From NCBI RefSeq assembly GCF_946223165.1, contig NZ_CAMIBP010000006.1, positions 22,050 through 86,049 on the forward strand: a stretch of DNA of 64,000 nucleotides, in the 5' to 3' direction. How positions within the stretch are numbered: position 1 is the stretch's first letter; each line of letters begins with the position of its first letter. This DNA comes from an uncultured Corynebacterium sp. (GTDB lineage: Bacteria > Actinomycetota > Actinomycetes > Mycobacteriales > Mycobacteriaceae). Positions 18,294-26,872 of this stretch are shown here, in pieces. Under the pieces are notes generated by a model, which made no database searches, was not told the DNA's origin, and saw nothing but the letters and a program-made list of their open reading frames with translations. The translations under genes and the position numbers were made by a program.

Positions 18294-18545
18294 CTAGGCG
18301 AGCCAGCCGAAGCTGAGCAGGAATCCTTCGACGTCCATGAGCTCCTCTTTGTGCGGGGAGCGGCCGGCAACCTGGGTGAAGGCTGCGGCGATGTCATGAG
18401 TGGTAGCCGGGGTGAGGTCGGAGTTAACGAGCTCTTCGGCAACCAGCGCCGCCATTGGGGCCGCATCCAGTACATCGAGGCCAGTAGAGGTGTTTCCCTT
18501 GAAGCTGGCGGAAATCGAGTCGAGCAGTCCGTTCAACATATTCAT
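18294..18545 (-). CDS. Unknown 83-residue protein behind a PHO-like box
   Basis: A small acidic protein, MNMLNGLLDSISASFKGNTS then GLDVLDAAPMAALVAEELV, ending FLLSFGWLA. I do not recognise the family. It is largely helical with two amphipathic segments and a hydrophobic C-terminus, without a signal peptide; size and amphipathic helices recall small corynebacterial cell-envelope peptides, but I see no sequence evidence for that. The start is ATG 18545, preceded by AAAGGAG. A plausible -10 TATAGT (plus-strand 18649–18654) and an 11-bp direct-repeat element at 18696–18712 suggest phosphate-dependent control. Confidence 0.7.
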   Translation of the reverse strand: MNMLNGLLDSISASFKGNTSTGLDVLDAAPMAALVAEELVNSDLTPATTHDIAAAFTQVAGRSPHKEELMDVEGFLLSFGWLA

Positions 18546-18635
18546 TGCGTTACTCCTTTCATATGTCCCGTAACGCGTGGGCCGCGGTAAGAATTCCGGA
18601 AGGGATTCTAGGTATAAAAAATGACCGCGATTCCG

Positions 18636-18650
18636 TGGGTATGAACCCAC
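18636..18650 (-). promoter_or_regulatory. Short palindrome at the transcription start of the 83-residue protein gene
   Basis: GTGGGT–ATG–AACCCAC is a short inverted repeat immediately downstream of the predicted -10 element TATAGT (minus strand). It would lie at the 5' end of the mRNA, as an operator or a protective stem. Confidence 0.35.
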
Positions 18651-18695
18651 TATATCTCACGGCCTATCATTGGCGCAACTTCAGTTTAAGGATTT

Positions 18696-18712
18696 GTTAA
18701 CTTTTTGTTTAC
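18696..18712 (-). promoter_or_regulatory. PHO-box-like direct repeat upstream of the 83-residue protein gene
   Basis: GTTAAC at 18696 and GTTTAC at 18707 are spaced exactly 11 bp apart, the period of PhoP/PhoB/RegX3-type boxes. They lie 42 bp upstream of the predicted -10. The wider repeat units TTTGTTAACTT and TTTGTTTACTT differ by one base. The same arrangement recurs upstream of pit (20693) and the DUF4956 gene (34520). Confidence 0.55.
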
Positions 18713-18827
18713 TTTGCGCCTTTTAGGGAATCTGACGCTGGCGCCCTAGTTGGTCGACGCTGGTGGCAGCAAATGCCGAAGCCGGCCGCGCGCGGCGACC
18801 GGCTGTCAGTGTATTCCGCGGGTGAGC

Positions 18828-19121
18828 TTAGTGCTTGCTCGACATGCCCGGGAAGAGGTTCCAGCCGAAGTAGTGGTTGAGGGAGTCCTTAGCAATCCAG
18901 ACGATGGCCACGGCGATGATGATGGCGAGGACGGCGTACACCGTCCAGCCGAGGACCTTCATCTGGGGGGAGGCCTCAGTGTCGCCCACGATGACGCCCT
19001 GCTCGTTGCGGATGGGGTCACCGGTCATGCAGCGCATACCCAGGGCGAACAGGAGCGGGATGCCAGCACCGAACAGCAGTGCTAGGCCGGCAACGTGAAG
19101 AATGGAGGTGAAGATAGCCAT
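18828..19121 (-). CDS. Small membrane protein downstream of the phosphate transporter
   Basis: A 97-residue protein with two predicted membrane helices, about residues 5–27 (ILHVAGLALLFGAGIPLLFA) and 58–80 (VYAVLAIIIAVAIVWIA), separated by a polar loop. It starts 5 bp after the Pit stop, so the two are surely co-transcribed. Comparable small membrane proteins follow pit in other corynebacteria. It probably assists or accompanies the phosphate transporter; no enzymatic motif is visible. It ends 280 bp before the next gene, with a weak GC hairpin near 18780–18805. Confidence 0.8.
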   Translation of the reverse strand: MAIFTSILHVAGLALLFGAGIPLLFALGMRCMTGDPIRNEQGVIVGDTEASPQMKVLGWTVYAVLAIIIAVAIVWIAKDSLNHYFGWNLFPGMSSKH

Positions 19122-19126
19122 GATGT

Positions 19127-20416
19127 TTATGCTTCCTTCTTGGAGTTGGAGTCTGTGTGGCTCGGCACGATGTTGTGCTCCAGAGCGGCGCCGGCGGAGA
19201 CGGTCTCCTTCGTGGCCAGCGAGGAGTCGACGGACTCGGAGTCAGCATCCCAATCGTCGTTGACGTTGGAGGCGTCGACCGGGTTCATGCGGGCGCGCAG
19301 GAGGATGACGGCGACCATGGCGAGCAGGATGACGAAGTCCACGATGGTGCCGACGGTGACGTTGGAGATGGCGGTAACGCCGGTGGCAATCCACCAGGAA
19401 GCGAAGCCGACGATGGCGGCGGCCGGCAGGGTGATCAGCCACGCTGCGACCATACGCATGGCAACGCCCCAGCGGACCTCGGCGCCCTTCTTGCCTAGGC
19501 CGGTACCCAGGATGGAGCCGGTGGACACGTGGGTGGTGGACAGGGCCATGCCGCCGGTGGCGGAGGTCAGGATGATGGCGGCCGACGAAGCCTCGGCGGC
19601 CATACCCTGCGGGGACTCAATCTCCACGAGGCCCTTGCCCAGGGTGCGGATGACGCGCCAGCCGCCGGACATAGTACCCGCGGCGATGGCGACAGCACAG
19701 GCCACGATGACCCAGGTCGGGATGCGCTCTCCGGAGGTGGACTCGCCGGCTGCGACGAGCGCGAGGAAGATGACGCCCATGGTCTTCTGGGCATCGCCAG
19801 CACCGTGGGCCAGGGAGACCAAGCAGGCGGTGACGATCTGGCCGTGGCGGAAGTGCTCGTTCTTCACGCAGTCCGGGATGGTGTTGGTGACCCAGTAGAC
19901 CAGGAAGGTACCGCACGCGGACACCAGCGCCGCGATGAACGGGGAGACCAGGGCCGGGATGATGATCTTGCCGGCGATGGAGGACCAGGCCACGCCGCTC
20001 GAGCCCATGGCTGCGAAGGCGGCGCCGATGAGGCCGCCGAACAGGGCGTGGGACGAGGAGGACGGCATGCCGAGGAGCCAGGTGAAGAGGTTCCAGAAGA
20101 TGCCGCCGATCAGGCCGGTGAAGACCACGAGTAGGAGGTTCTCGCCATCGACAGGAACCCCGCCGCCAGCGACGGGCTCGATGTTATAGGAGTCGAGGTT
20201 AACGATGCCTTTGGCAACCGTGGCCGCGACGTTGACGGACAGGAAAGCGCCGATGAGGTTGAGCGCGGCAGAGATGGCCACTGCGGTGAACGGCTTGAGG
20301 GCGCCGGTAGCGATGGAGGTGGCCATCGCGTTAGCGGTGTCGTGGAAGCCGTTGGTGAAGTCAAACGCCAGGGCGGTGACGACCACAATGGCCAAGATGA
20401 GGAATGTCGCGGTCAC
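19127..20416 (-). CDS. pit: Low-affinity inorganic phosphate transporter (Pit family)
   Basis: A 429-residue integral membrane protein of the PiT family (Pi:H+ or metal-phosphate symport). The two inverted signature repeats are visible as DFTNGFHDTANAMATSIATG near residue 20 and the related segment GGMALSTTHVSTGSILGTG in the second half; FTWLLGMPSSSSHALFGGL is another conserved PiT block. About 10 membrane segments flank a polar loop. The C-terminal 50 residues are acidic. The start is ATG 20416. A PHO-like box at 20693–20709 and a possible -10 TTTAAT (plus 20656–20661) predict a leader of about 230 nt. Confidence 0.93.
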   Translation of the reverse strand: MTATFLILAIVVVTALAFDFTNGFHDTANAMATSIATGALKPFTAVAISAALNLIGAFLSVNVAATVAKGIVNLDSYNIEPVAGGGVPVDGENLLLVVFTGLIGGIFWNLFTWLLGMPSSSSHALFGGLIGAAFAAMGSSGVAWSSIAGKIIIPALVSPFIAALVSACGTFLVYWVTNTIPDCVKNEHFRHGQIVTACLVSLAHGAGDAQKTMGVIFLALVAAGESTSGERIPTWVIVACAVAIAAGTMSGGWRVIRTLGKGLVEIESPQGMAAEASSAAIILTSATGGMALSTTHVSTGSILGTGLGKKGAEVRWGVAMRMVAAWLITLPAAAIVGFASWWIATGVTAISNVTVGTIVDFVILLAMVAVILLRARMNPVDASNVNDDWDADSESVDSSLATKETVSAGAALEHNIVPSHTDSNSKKEA

Positions 20417-20692
20417 GTTCGCGAACCCTTTCGTGTGTCAGGTCAGAATCCGGTGAGGGGATAGAGGGTTAGAGCACAAGTGGTTGGAGTCCTGCGGTGC
20501 CCGCCGGGGATGGTGGCGGACGGGTGGGCGCAGGGGGGCTCCCGCACTAACACCTGAACAGACTAACCCCGGGGGCAGCGAGTGCCTAATTCTCTTGCTA
20601 TGTGCTGTGACCTGCGGGTTTTTCAATTATGTGGGAATATCCGCACACTATTTGCATTAAAGGTGGCAAAATTTTTCAGGTATACATGCAGT

Positions 20693-20710
20693 GTTAACCC
20701 ACAGTTAACC
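20693..20710 (-). promoter_or_regulatory. PHO-box-like direct repeat upstream of pit
   Basis: GTTAACC–CACA–GTTAACC: two identical 7-mers with an 11-bp period. It starts 32 bp upstream of a possible minus-strand -10 TTTAAT, the same distance as at the DUF4956 promoter. It resembles the actinobacterial PHO box GTTCACC-N4-GTTCACC with A in place of C. Confidence 0.6.
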
Positions 20711-20863
20711 TAGTTCTATGGTATTTTGCCCCGAATTGGTGACATGGTAGCTAAATTGAGGGGCGGGTCACGGGCGTAGCCCATCGCTGTCACAATGGGG
20801 CTCGGGTCTGCTGGAGGCGCAGCAGTGAGAACCGCAGCGATGAGAGACGCACTGCGTGCCCCG

Positions 20864-20869
20864 TATAAT
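20864..20869 (+). promoter_or_regulatory. Consensus -10 element giving a leaderless GbsR/MarR mRNA
   Basis: TATAAT ends 6 bp before ATG 20876, so transcription should begin at or next to the start codon. There is no ribosome-binding site. Confidence 0.65.
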
Positions 20870-20875
20870 CGCGGC

Positions 20876-21346
20876 ATGGCTAGTGACGACTCGAGAATGG
20901 CGTTTGTTGAGCGCTTCGCGGACCACTGGGCCGCCAGAGGCGCCCCGCGGATCGAAGGGCTCATCGCCGGCTATCTCCTCGTGGATGACTCCGCGGGGGT
21001 CAGCGCCGCCGAGCTAGCCGAGCGCCTCGGCATCAGCGCCGGCTCTGTGTCTACCTACACGCGCCAACTTATCAAGGGCGGTTTCATCAGCCTCGTAAGA
21101 AAAAAGGGCCAGCGCTCCCACTTCTACGTTATGAGCGACGACGTCTGGGCGGGATTCCTCGCTGCCGAGCAGGAATACTTGCGCAACCAGCAGGCGCTGG
21201 CTGCGGAGCTGTTGCCGCACGTGCCCGAAGGAGGCCCGTCGTGGCGGCGCGTGCGCAACATGCGCGACTACATGACGTGGCTCATCGATGAGCGGCTTCC
21301 GGAGACCTGGGAAGACATCAAGGCGCAGCGCGACGGAACCCAGTGA
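20876..21346 (+). CDS. GbsR/MarR-family transcriptional regulator
   Basis: A 156-residue winged-helix protein. The helix-turn-helix reads VSAAELAERLGISAGSVSTY around residues 44–63, with a basic wing SLVRKKGQRSHFYVM. The N-terminal FADHWAARGAPRIEGLIAGYLL and long C-terminal helices match the GbsR subgroup of MarR regulators. The start is ATG 20876 by the leaderless -10 element; a longer frame from 20795 would cover the promoter. It is convergent with the iron ABC operon and divergent from pit. The target is unknown; it may act on a neighbouring transporter. Confidence 0.82.
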   Translation: MASDDSRMAFVERFADHWAARGAPRIEGLIAGYLLVDDSAGVSAAELAERLGISAGSVSTYTRQLIKGGFISLVRKKGQRSHFYVMSDDVWAGFLAAEQEYLRNQQALAAELLPHVPEGGPSWRRVRNMRDYMTWLIDERLPETWEDIKAQRDGTQ

Positions 21347-21366
21347 TTACCGCCTGCGCACAGTAG

Positions 21367-22176
21367 TCACCGGTTGCGCACCGTAATCATCGGACTACCC
21401 GCCTGCGAGTCCGTCTCGATGACGGCCTCGATGCCGAAGACATCCCGCACTAGGTCGGCGTCGAGGACGTCTGCGGGCGCGCCCTCCCGCACGATGCGTC
21501 CCTCATGCATGACGACGAGGTGCGAGGCGTAGCGGGCGGCCTGGTTGATGTCGTGAAGTACCGCCACGACGGTGCGGTCCGCGGCGCGGATGTCTTGGCA
21601 GAGGTTCAACAGATCGACTTGGTGGGCCAGGTCGAGGAAGGACGTGGGCTCGTCAAGGAGCACGTAGTCCGTCTGTTGGGCCAGCACCATGGCGATCCAG
21701 ACGCGTTGACGCTGACCACCTGATAACTCCGTCACGAAGCGGTCCCCTAGTGCCGTGATGCCCGTTGCAGCCATGGCATTATCGACGATCTCGGCGTCGC
21801 CGGGCAGCCAGCGGCGCAGGAGCGAGTGGTAGGGGTGCCTGCCACGGGATACGAGGTCGCGCACCCGAAGGTAGTCGGGGGAGAGGGGGTGCTGGGGCAG
21901 GGTGGCGACGCGCCGCGCGTAGGTCTTGGGGGAGAGCGTGCGAATGTCGGCGCCGTCCAAGAGGACCGCACCCACCGCGGGGCGCAGGGTGCGCGCTAAC
22001 GCCTTGAGCGTTGTCGACTTGCCGCAGCCGTTGGGCCCGATGATGGCGGTGAACTCGCCCTCGGGCACGACGAAGCTGAGGTTGTCGCACATGATCCGGT
22101 CTCCGTACCCGAGGCGCGCGCCCTCGATTCTCAAACCCGAGTCCTGCGCGGTGCTGGGTGCTGCGTGGTCCGTCAT
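21367..22176 (-). CDS. Iron-siderophore ABC transporter, ATP-binding protein
   Basis: A 269-residue FepC/FhuC-type ATPase. Walker A is GPNGCGKSTTLKA near residue 48, the signature motif is LSGGQRQRVWIA, Walker B is YVLLDEPTSFLD, and the switch histidine lies in VVAVLHDINQAARYA. It energises import of ferric siderophore through the two FecCD permeases upstream. The ATG overlaps the permease stop by 4 bp (ATGA), so translation is coupled. It is the last gene of the operon SBP–permease–permease–ATPase. Confidence 0.94.
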   Translation of the reverse strand: MTDHAAPSTAQDSGLRIEGARLGYGDRIMCDNLSFVVPEGEFTAIIGPNGCGKSTTLKALARTLRPAVGAVLLDGADIRTLSPKTYARRVATLPQHPLSPDYLRVRDLVSRGRHPYHSLLRRWLPGDAEIVDNAMAATGITALGDRFVTELSGGQRQRVWIAMVLAQQTDYVLLDEPTSFLDLAHQVDLLNLCQDIRAADRTVVAVLHDINQAARYASHLVVMHEGRIVREGAPADVLDADLVRDVFGIEAVIETDSQAGSPMITVRNR

Positions 22177-23150
22177 AAGCGTCCTTTCGAGTGTTCGGCG
22201 ACGAGGAGGTAGCCCAGGAAGACTCCGCCCACGCCAAGGGTGAGGACCCCGGCGGGCAGCCCGGAAAAGAGCGGGACTTGTTGCACTGCGAGGTCGGAGA
22301 CCGCGAGGATGAGGGCGCCAGTGAGGGCGGACGGCAGCACGCTCACCGACGAGGTGGCCAGGATGCGCCGCGCGATCTGGGGCGCCGTGAGCGCGACGAA
22401 TGCGATGGGGCCTGCGCCCGCCACCGCGGCGCCGGAGGCAAGTACGGACAGGACGACGGCTAGCGTGCGGGTGCGGTCGGGGTTGACTCCCACGCCGGAG
22501 GCGGCCTCGTCGCCGATCTCCAGGATTGTGATGTCAGCGGATATCGACAGCGCGACGGGGAGGAGAACGACGGTGGCGATAGCGACGACGGCGACGTCCG
22601 CGAGGGTCGTCGACGCCAGGGAGCCGACGACGAACGCGGCCAGCTGGGAGCCGGCGTCGCGCAGCTGGACGCTCACGACGTAGTGCGTGATGGCGTGGGC
22701 CAGGGCCGCGACGCCGATGCCCGCGATGATGCTGCGGGTGGGGGAGCGGAAGCCAACGCCCGTGGAAAGAAAGACTAGCCCCGTGGCCACGGTCGCGCCG
22801 GCCACAGCGCCGAGGGACGCGGGGACGGCAGGCAGAAGGAGTGTTGTCACGGCCACTCCGGCGCCGGCCCCGGCGCCCAGGCCGATGACGTCCGGGCTGC
22901 CCAGCGGGTTCGCGTTGACGGATTGAAAGAGTGCTCCGGCCACGCCAAACAGCGCACCCGCCAAGAGGGCAGCGGCCAGCCGCGGGCCGCGCAGCCGTTC
23001 CATTACAAAGGCGGCCTTGCCAGTGGCGTCGCCACTGAGTGCCGCGGGCAGCTTTTGCAGCGGGATGCCCAAGTCCCCGAGGGTGAGCGTCGCGACCGCT
23101 ACGGTAAGCAGTGCGGCGGCAGCAAGGGCGTAAAAGTAGCGAGTCCTCAT
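22173..23150 (-). CDS. Iron-siderophore ABC transporter permease (FecCD family), second
   Basis: A 325-residue permease with 8–10 membrane helices. Conserved FecCD blocks are PRLAAALLAGALFGVAGALF, NPLGSPDVIGLGAGAG and the ATPase-coupling region GPIAFVALTAPQIARRIL. I place the start at ATG 23150, which overlaps the upstream permease stop as ATGA; GTG 23162 would lengthen it by four residues. It forms a heterodimer with the permease encoded at 23147–24163. Confidence 0.93.
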   Translation of the reverse strand: MRTRYFYALAAAALLTVAVATLTLGDLGIPLQKLPAALSGDATGKAAFVMERLRGPRLAAALLAGALFGVAGALFQSVNANPLGSPDVIGLGAGAGAGVAVTTLLLPAVPASLGAVAGATVATGLVFLSTGVGFRSPTRSIIAGIGVAALAHAITHYVVSVQLRDAGSQLAAFVVGSLASTTLADVAVVAIATVVLLPVALSISADITILEIGDEAASGVGVNPDRTRTLAVVLSVLASGAAVAGAGPIAFVALTAPQIARRILATSSVSVLPSALTGALILAVSDLAVQQVPLFSGLPAGVLTLGVGGVFLGYLLVAEHSKGRL

Positions 23151-24163
23151 GACGCCAACCACCCACGGCGGACGGCGAGGAGCAGGAAGGGCGCGCCAAT
23201 GACGGCGGTGATGATGCCCACCATGATCTCCTCGGGGCGGGCGATGGTGCGCCCGACGACGTCGGCGGCCACGAGGAGCGTGGCCCCCAGCAGCGCCGCG
23301 ATCGGGACCTGCCAGTGGTGATCGATGCCCACGAGGGAGCGCGCCAGGTGCGGGACGACGAGGCCGACAAAGGTGATGGGGCCCGCCACCGCGGTGGCCG
23401 CCGCCGCGAGAAGCGCGGAGGCGATGAGCCCACCGGCGCGCACCAGCGCGATGGGGGTGCCCAGCGACGAGGCGACGTCCTCGCCGAGCGCCAGGTTATT
23501 GAGGGACGGGCCAAGGACTGCAGCCAGGATGATTCCGGCGAGGAGTAGAGGCGCGACGTCGGCGACGGCCCCTAGGTCCCGCCCACCCAGAGCGCCGATG
23601 ACCCAGAACCGGTAAGAGTCAAAGACCGCGGGATGGGTCAGGATAATGGTCTGGATATACGCGCTGAGCACCGCGGAGATGACCGCGCCGGTGAGCAACA
23701 ATCCTACGACGCTGCGCTGCGCGGTCCGTGTCCCGATGGCGTAGACGGCGATGGTGGTGGCCAGCGCTCCGCTGAAGGCAACCCACACGGAGCTGCCCGC
23801 GATCGCCTGGCCGGTCACCGCGGCGACCGTGACGACGGCGGCGGAGGAACCCACCGTCACCCCAAGCAGGCCGGGCTCGCCCAGCGGGTTGCGGGTGATG
23901 CCCTGGATGATGACGCCCGACATGGCCAGCGCCGCGCCGCAGACGATGCCCACGACGGTGCGATCGATGCGGGCGTCCAGCACTGCCGCCATATATGGGT
24001 CGGGGGCGCCGGTGAGAGCGTCGACGACGGCGGACGGGGCGGTGGCCTTAACACCCAGAAACAGGCTTGCCAGTGCCGCGATTCCAACGCTTGCTAGGGC
24101 GAGCGCGAGGATTATCCAGCGGTAGGTCTGAGGCCGGACCGCAGTCCGGGACGGTTGCGTCAT
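23147..24163 (-). CDS. Iron-siderophore ABC transporter permease (FecCD family), first
   Basis: A 338-residue FecCD permease. IDRTVVGIVCGAALAMSGVI and NPLGEPGLLGVTVGSSAAV are the paired conserved blocks; GPITFVGLVVPHLARSLVG is the cytoplasmic coupling loop. Around nine membrane helices are evident. It starts 9 bp after the stop of the binding-protein gene and overlaps the next permease by 4 bp. It is part of the DtxR-type iron-controlled operon. Confidence 0.93.
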   Translation of the reverse strand: MTQPSRTAVRPQTYRWIILALALASVGIAALASLFLGVKATAPSAVVDALTGAPDPYMAAVLDARIDRTVVGIVCGAALAMSGVIIQGITRNPLGEPGLLGVTVGSSAAVVTVAAVTGQAIAGSSVWVAFSGALATTIAVYAIGTRTAQRSVVGLLLTGAVISAVLSAYIQTIILTHPAVFDSYRFWVIGALGGRDLGAVADVAPLLLAGIILAAVLGPSLNNLALGEDVASSLGTPIALVRAGGLIASALLAAAATAVAGPITFVGLVVPHLARSLVGIDHHWQVPIAALLGATLLVAADVVGRTIARPEEIMVGIITAVIGAPFLLLAVRRGWLAS

Positions 24164-24172
24164 GGCGGGGGC

Positions 24173-25222
24173 TTACTTGTCGAGCTTCGCGATGGCCTCG
24201 TCGATGATGGGGATGTAGCGCTCGAGCGTCCACGGGACGGTGAGCGGGGTGATGATGGACGAGCCGGTGACGAAGGATTGGTCCGTCGGGGCGACGACGG
24301 AGCCGCGGGAGATTGCCGGGATCTGCTGGTACAGCGGCTGGGCCTCGATCTCCTCGCGCGTCTTGTCGTCGGAGTAGAAGGTGAAGATGAGGTCGGAGTC
24401 CTTGAGCTTGTCGGCGTTCTCCAGGCCGATCGACGCGGAGTCGGTGCCTGCCACCTCGTATTCGCGCAGGTCCTCTACCACCGGGTCGACGGTCAGGCCC
24501 AAGGCGCGCACCATGGCGACGCGCTGCTCGTCCGGGAAGAACACGCCCAGGGTGCCCGGGCCGGAGGTGTAGATGTAGGAGAAGGTGAGATCCTTGTAGT
24601 CCGCGCGCTTGGCGGACTCCAACTGGGCGTTGATGTCGGAGATGAGGGCGTCGCCGTCCGCGGACTGGCCCATGGCCTTCGCGATGGTTGTGATCTGATC
24701 CTGCCAGGTGGTGACCCACGGTTCCTTCTCATAGGCGACGGTCGGGGCGATATCGGAGAGGACGTCGTACTGCTCCTGGGTGATGCCGGACCAGGGGGCG
24801 AGGATGAGATCGGGCTCGAGGTTGACGATGGCCTCCACGTCGAGCTCGGTGCCGCCGGTGAACTGGGTGGGCAGTTCGCCGCCCTTCTCAGCGACAGTGT
24901 CGTGGATCCACGGCAGGTAGCCGGTGTCGTCGCTGCCCCAGGAGTATTCTTCGATGCCCACGGGGATGGTGCCCAATGCAATCGCGGTCTCTGCGGAACC
25001 TTGGCCGAGGGTCACGATGCGCTCCGGCTTCTTCTCGATGACGGCCTCGCCCAGCGCGTGCGTGATGGTGACGGGCTCCCAGCCTTCGCCGCCGCCGGCG
25101 GGGGAGGTTGAAACCGCGGTGGTGTCGCCGCTGCTGGAGCACGCGGTGAGGGCGAGGGTTACGAGGAGGAGGAAGGCGAGCAGCGCTCCGACAAGCGGAG
25201 TCCGCGGTAGCGACTTCTGCAT
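24173..25222 (-). CDS. Iron-siderophore ABC transporter, substrate-binding lipoprotein
   Basis: A 349-residue secreted lipoprotein. The signal peptide has a basic start, a hydrophobic core and the lipobox LTAC (Cys near residue 28), followed by a Ser/Gly/Thr linker. The mature part has the FepB/FecB-type periplasmic-binding fold: ITHALGEAVIEKKPERIVTL, LEPDLILAPWSGIT and YEKEPWVTTW. It should capture ferric siderophore at the outer face of the membrane. The first gene of a four-gene operon; a DtxR-like box lies 40 bp upstream. Confidence 0.93.
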   Translation of the reverse strand: MQKSLPRTPLVGALLAFLLLVTLALTACSSSGDTTAVSTSPAGGGEGWEPVTITHALGEAVIEKKPERIVTLGQGSAETAIALGTIPVGIEEYSWGSDDTGYLPWIHDTVAEKGGELPTQFTGGTELDVEAIVNLEPDLILAPWSGITQEQYDVLSDIAPTVAYEKEPWVTTWQDQITTIAKAMGQSADGDALISDINAQLESAKRADYKDLTFSYIYTSGPGTLGVFFPDEQRVAMVRALGLTVDPVVEDLREYEVAGTDSASIGLENADKLKDSDLIFTFYSDDKTREEIEAQPLYQQIPAISRGSVVAPTDQSFVTGSSIITPLTVPWTLERYIPIIDEAIAKLDK

Positions 25223-25261
25223 CTCTGAGTCCTTTCGGCACGGTGAAATAGAAAGCAGAAG

Positions 25262-25280
25262 GAATGTTAGCCTAACTTTA
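25262..25280 (-). promoter_or_regulatory. DtxR-box-like operator for the iron importer operon
   Basis: GAATGTTAGCCTAACTTTA matches the DtxR consensus TTAGGTTAGCCTAACCTAA at 14 of 19 positions, including the whole central TTAGCCTAAC. It lies 40–58 bp upstream of the binding-protein start, where iron-loaded DtxR would block transcription. Confidence 0.8.
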
Positions 25281-25336
25281 GTCGAACTTTCAAAAGTTCT
25301 AAAAGTTCGCGAATCCCGCGCGGGGCACCCGCCGCG

Positions 25337-26872
25337 CTAGTCCTCCACCGGCAGCCACGCGTAGCCGTACGGACCCAGCTCCACCGGCCCCAGATCCACG
25401 GTGGTGTTGCCAAAATTGTGCAGACACAGCAACCCACCGCGTTGGAACGCGAGCACCGCGTCCACGCCGGTTTCTACCGCCTCGTACGGCGCCGTGCCCA
25501 GCTCCGGGTGTGCTTTGCGCTGGGCGATGAGCGCGCGCAGGGCGTGGAGCAAGGAGGCATCGTCAAGCTGCTGCGCGGCCACGGACTCGCCCGCGGCAAA
25601 CGGCAGGCGGGTTTCGGCGGCATCGGAAAAGCCGTGGCCGGCAGACTCGTCCCACAGCATGGGCGTGCGCACCGCGTAGCGATCCGGCAGCGCCGTTACA
25701 TCGCCCATCCCAATCTCATCGCCGTAGTAGATAAACGGCGCGCCAGGCAGGCTGAGCAGCAGCGAAAACATGAGCTCGATCTTGCGGCGGTCCCCACGCA
25801 TGAGCGGGGCCAGGCGCTTGGCGATGCCGGCATGCGCCCGGTCCGCGGCATCGTCAACGTAGGCGGAGTAGAAGCCCTCTCGGGCCTCGTCGGAGACCAT
25901 TTCCAGCGTCAGCTCGTCGTGGTTGCGCAGGAACGTGCCCCATTGGCAGCCGGCGGGGAAACCGTCGGCTCCGGGCAGACCGCCCAAGTCCGTGAGCTCG
26001 TCGAGGATGTCGTAGATGGGCGTGGCGGATCCCGTGGCCATCGCCTCGAAAAGCCGCGGCATGAGCGGGAAGTTGAAGACCATGTGGAAGCGATTGCCCG
26101 TGCCGTAGAAGTCCATCGTCTCCCGCGGCGGCTGGTTGGCCTCGGCGATCATGACGGCCCCAGGGAACTCGGCATCGATAAGCTCGCGCACCTTTTCCAC
26201 GAAGGCCACCGTCTCCGGCAGGGATTCGCCACCCACGCCGTCGCGTTCATAGAGGTAGGGGATGGCGTCGAGGCGGAAACCGTCGATGCCCTTGCCCAAC
26301 CAAAAACGGATGACGTCGAGGACCTCCTCGTGGACGCGCGGGTTGTCGTAATTGAGATCGGGCTGGTGGGAGTAGAAGCGGTGGAAGTAGTACTGCTCGC
26401 GCACGTCGTCCCACGCCCAGTTGGAGGACTCGGTATCGGTGAAGATCACCCGGATTTCCGGGTAGCGCTCCGGGTCGAGGCCCCACACGTAATAGTCGCC
26501 ATAAGGCCCGTGCGGATCCCGACGGGACTCCTGGAACCAGTGATGATCCGACGAGGTGTGGTTGAGGGCCAGGTCGGTGATGACCCGCATCCCGCGGGCG
26601 TGGATCTCTGCGATGAGCTCCTCGAGGTCTTCCATCGTGCCGTACACCGGGTTGATGGCATAGTAGTCCGAGATGTCGTAGCCGTCATCGCGCAGCGGCG
26701 AGGCGTAAAACGGCGGCAGCCACAGGCAGTCGATGCCCAGCCACTGCAGGTAGTCGAGCTTCGAGGTGATGCCGCGGAGATCGCCGATGCCGTCTCCGTT
26801 GGAGTCCTTGAAGGCGTGGACGAGGGCCTGGTAGAAGACGGCATTGTGATACCACTGCGGGGCGGAAGTCAT
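25337..26872 (-). CDS. GH13 alpha-amylase-family enzyme, trehalose-synthase (TreS)-like
   Basis: A 511-residue cytosolic protein. The GH13 regions are DLALNHTS, GFRLDAIPYLYER (nucleophile Asp), VMIAEANQPP (acid/base Glu) and FLRNHDE (third carboxylate). The opening WYHNAVFYQALVHAFKDSNG and the SLPETVAFV segment are typical of maltose alpha-D-glucosyltransferase/trehalose synthase, which interconverts maltose and trehalose. It is shorter than common TreS proteins (about 570–600) mainly at the C-terminal beta-domain, so an alpha-glucosidase is the alternative. The start ATG 26872 overlaps the stop of the small membrane gene (ATGA). It is the last gene of the maltose-type importer operon. Confidence 0.85.
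   Translation of the reverse strand: MTSAPQWYHNAVFYQALVHAFKDSNGDGIGDLRGITSKLDYLQWLGIDCLWLPPFYASPLRDDGYDISDYYAINPVYGTMEDLEELIAEIHARGMRVITDLALNHTSSDHHWFQESRRDPHGPYGDYYVWGLDPERYPEIRVIFTDTESSNWAWDDVREQYYFHRFYSHQPDLNYDNPRVHEEVLDVIRFWLGKGIDGFRLDAIPYLYERDGVGGESLPETVAFVEKVRELIDAEFPGAVMIAEANQPPRETMDFYGTGNRFHMVFNFPLMPRLFEAMATGSATPIYDILDELTDLGGLPGADGFPAGCQWGTFLRNHDELTLEMVSDEAREGFYSAYVDDAADRAHAGIAKRLAPLMRGDRRKIELMFSLLLSLPGAPFIYYGDEIGMGDVTALPDRYAVRTPMLWDESAGHGFSDAAETRLPFAAGESVAAQQLDDASLLHALRALIAQRKAHPELGTAPYEAVETGVDAVLAFQRGGLLCLHNFGNTTVDLGPVELGPYGYAWLPVED

Larger units (their letters stand above)
20417..20875. other. Intergenic region between pit and the GbsR/MarR gene
   Basis: 459 bp without a gene. It is markedly AT-richer between 20600 and 20760 than its surroundings and holds the PHO-like repeat at 20693–20709, a possible pit -10 element (minus strand, 20656–20661) and, at the right end, the -10 TATAAT of the regulator gene. 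I see no RNA gene or repeat beyond these. Confidence 0.6.
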
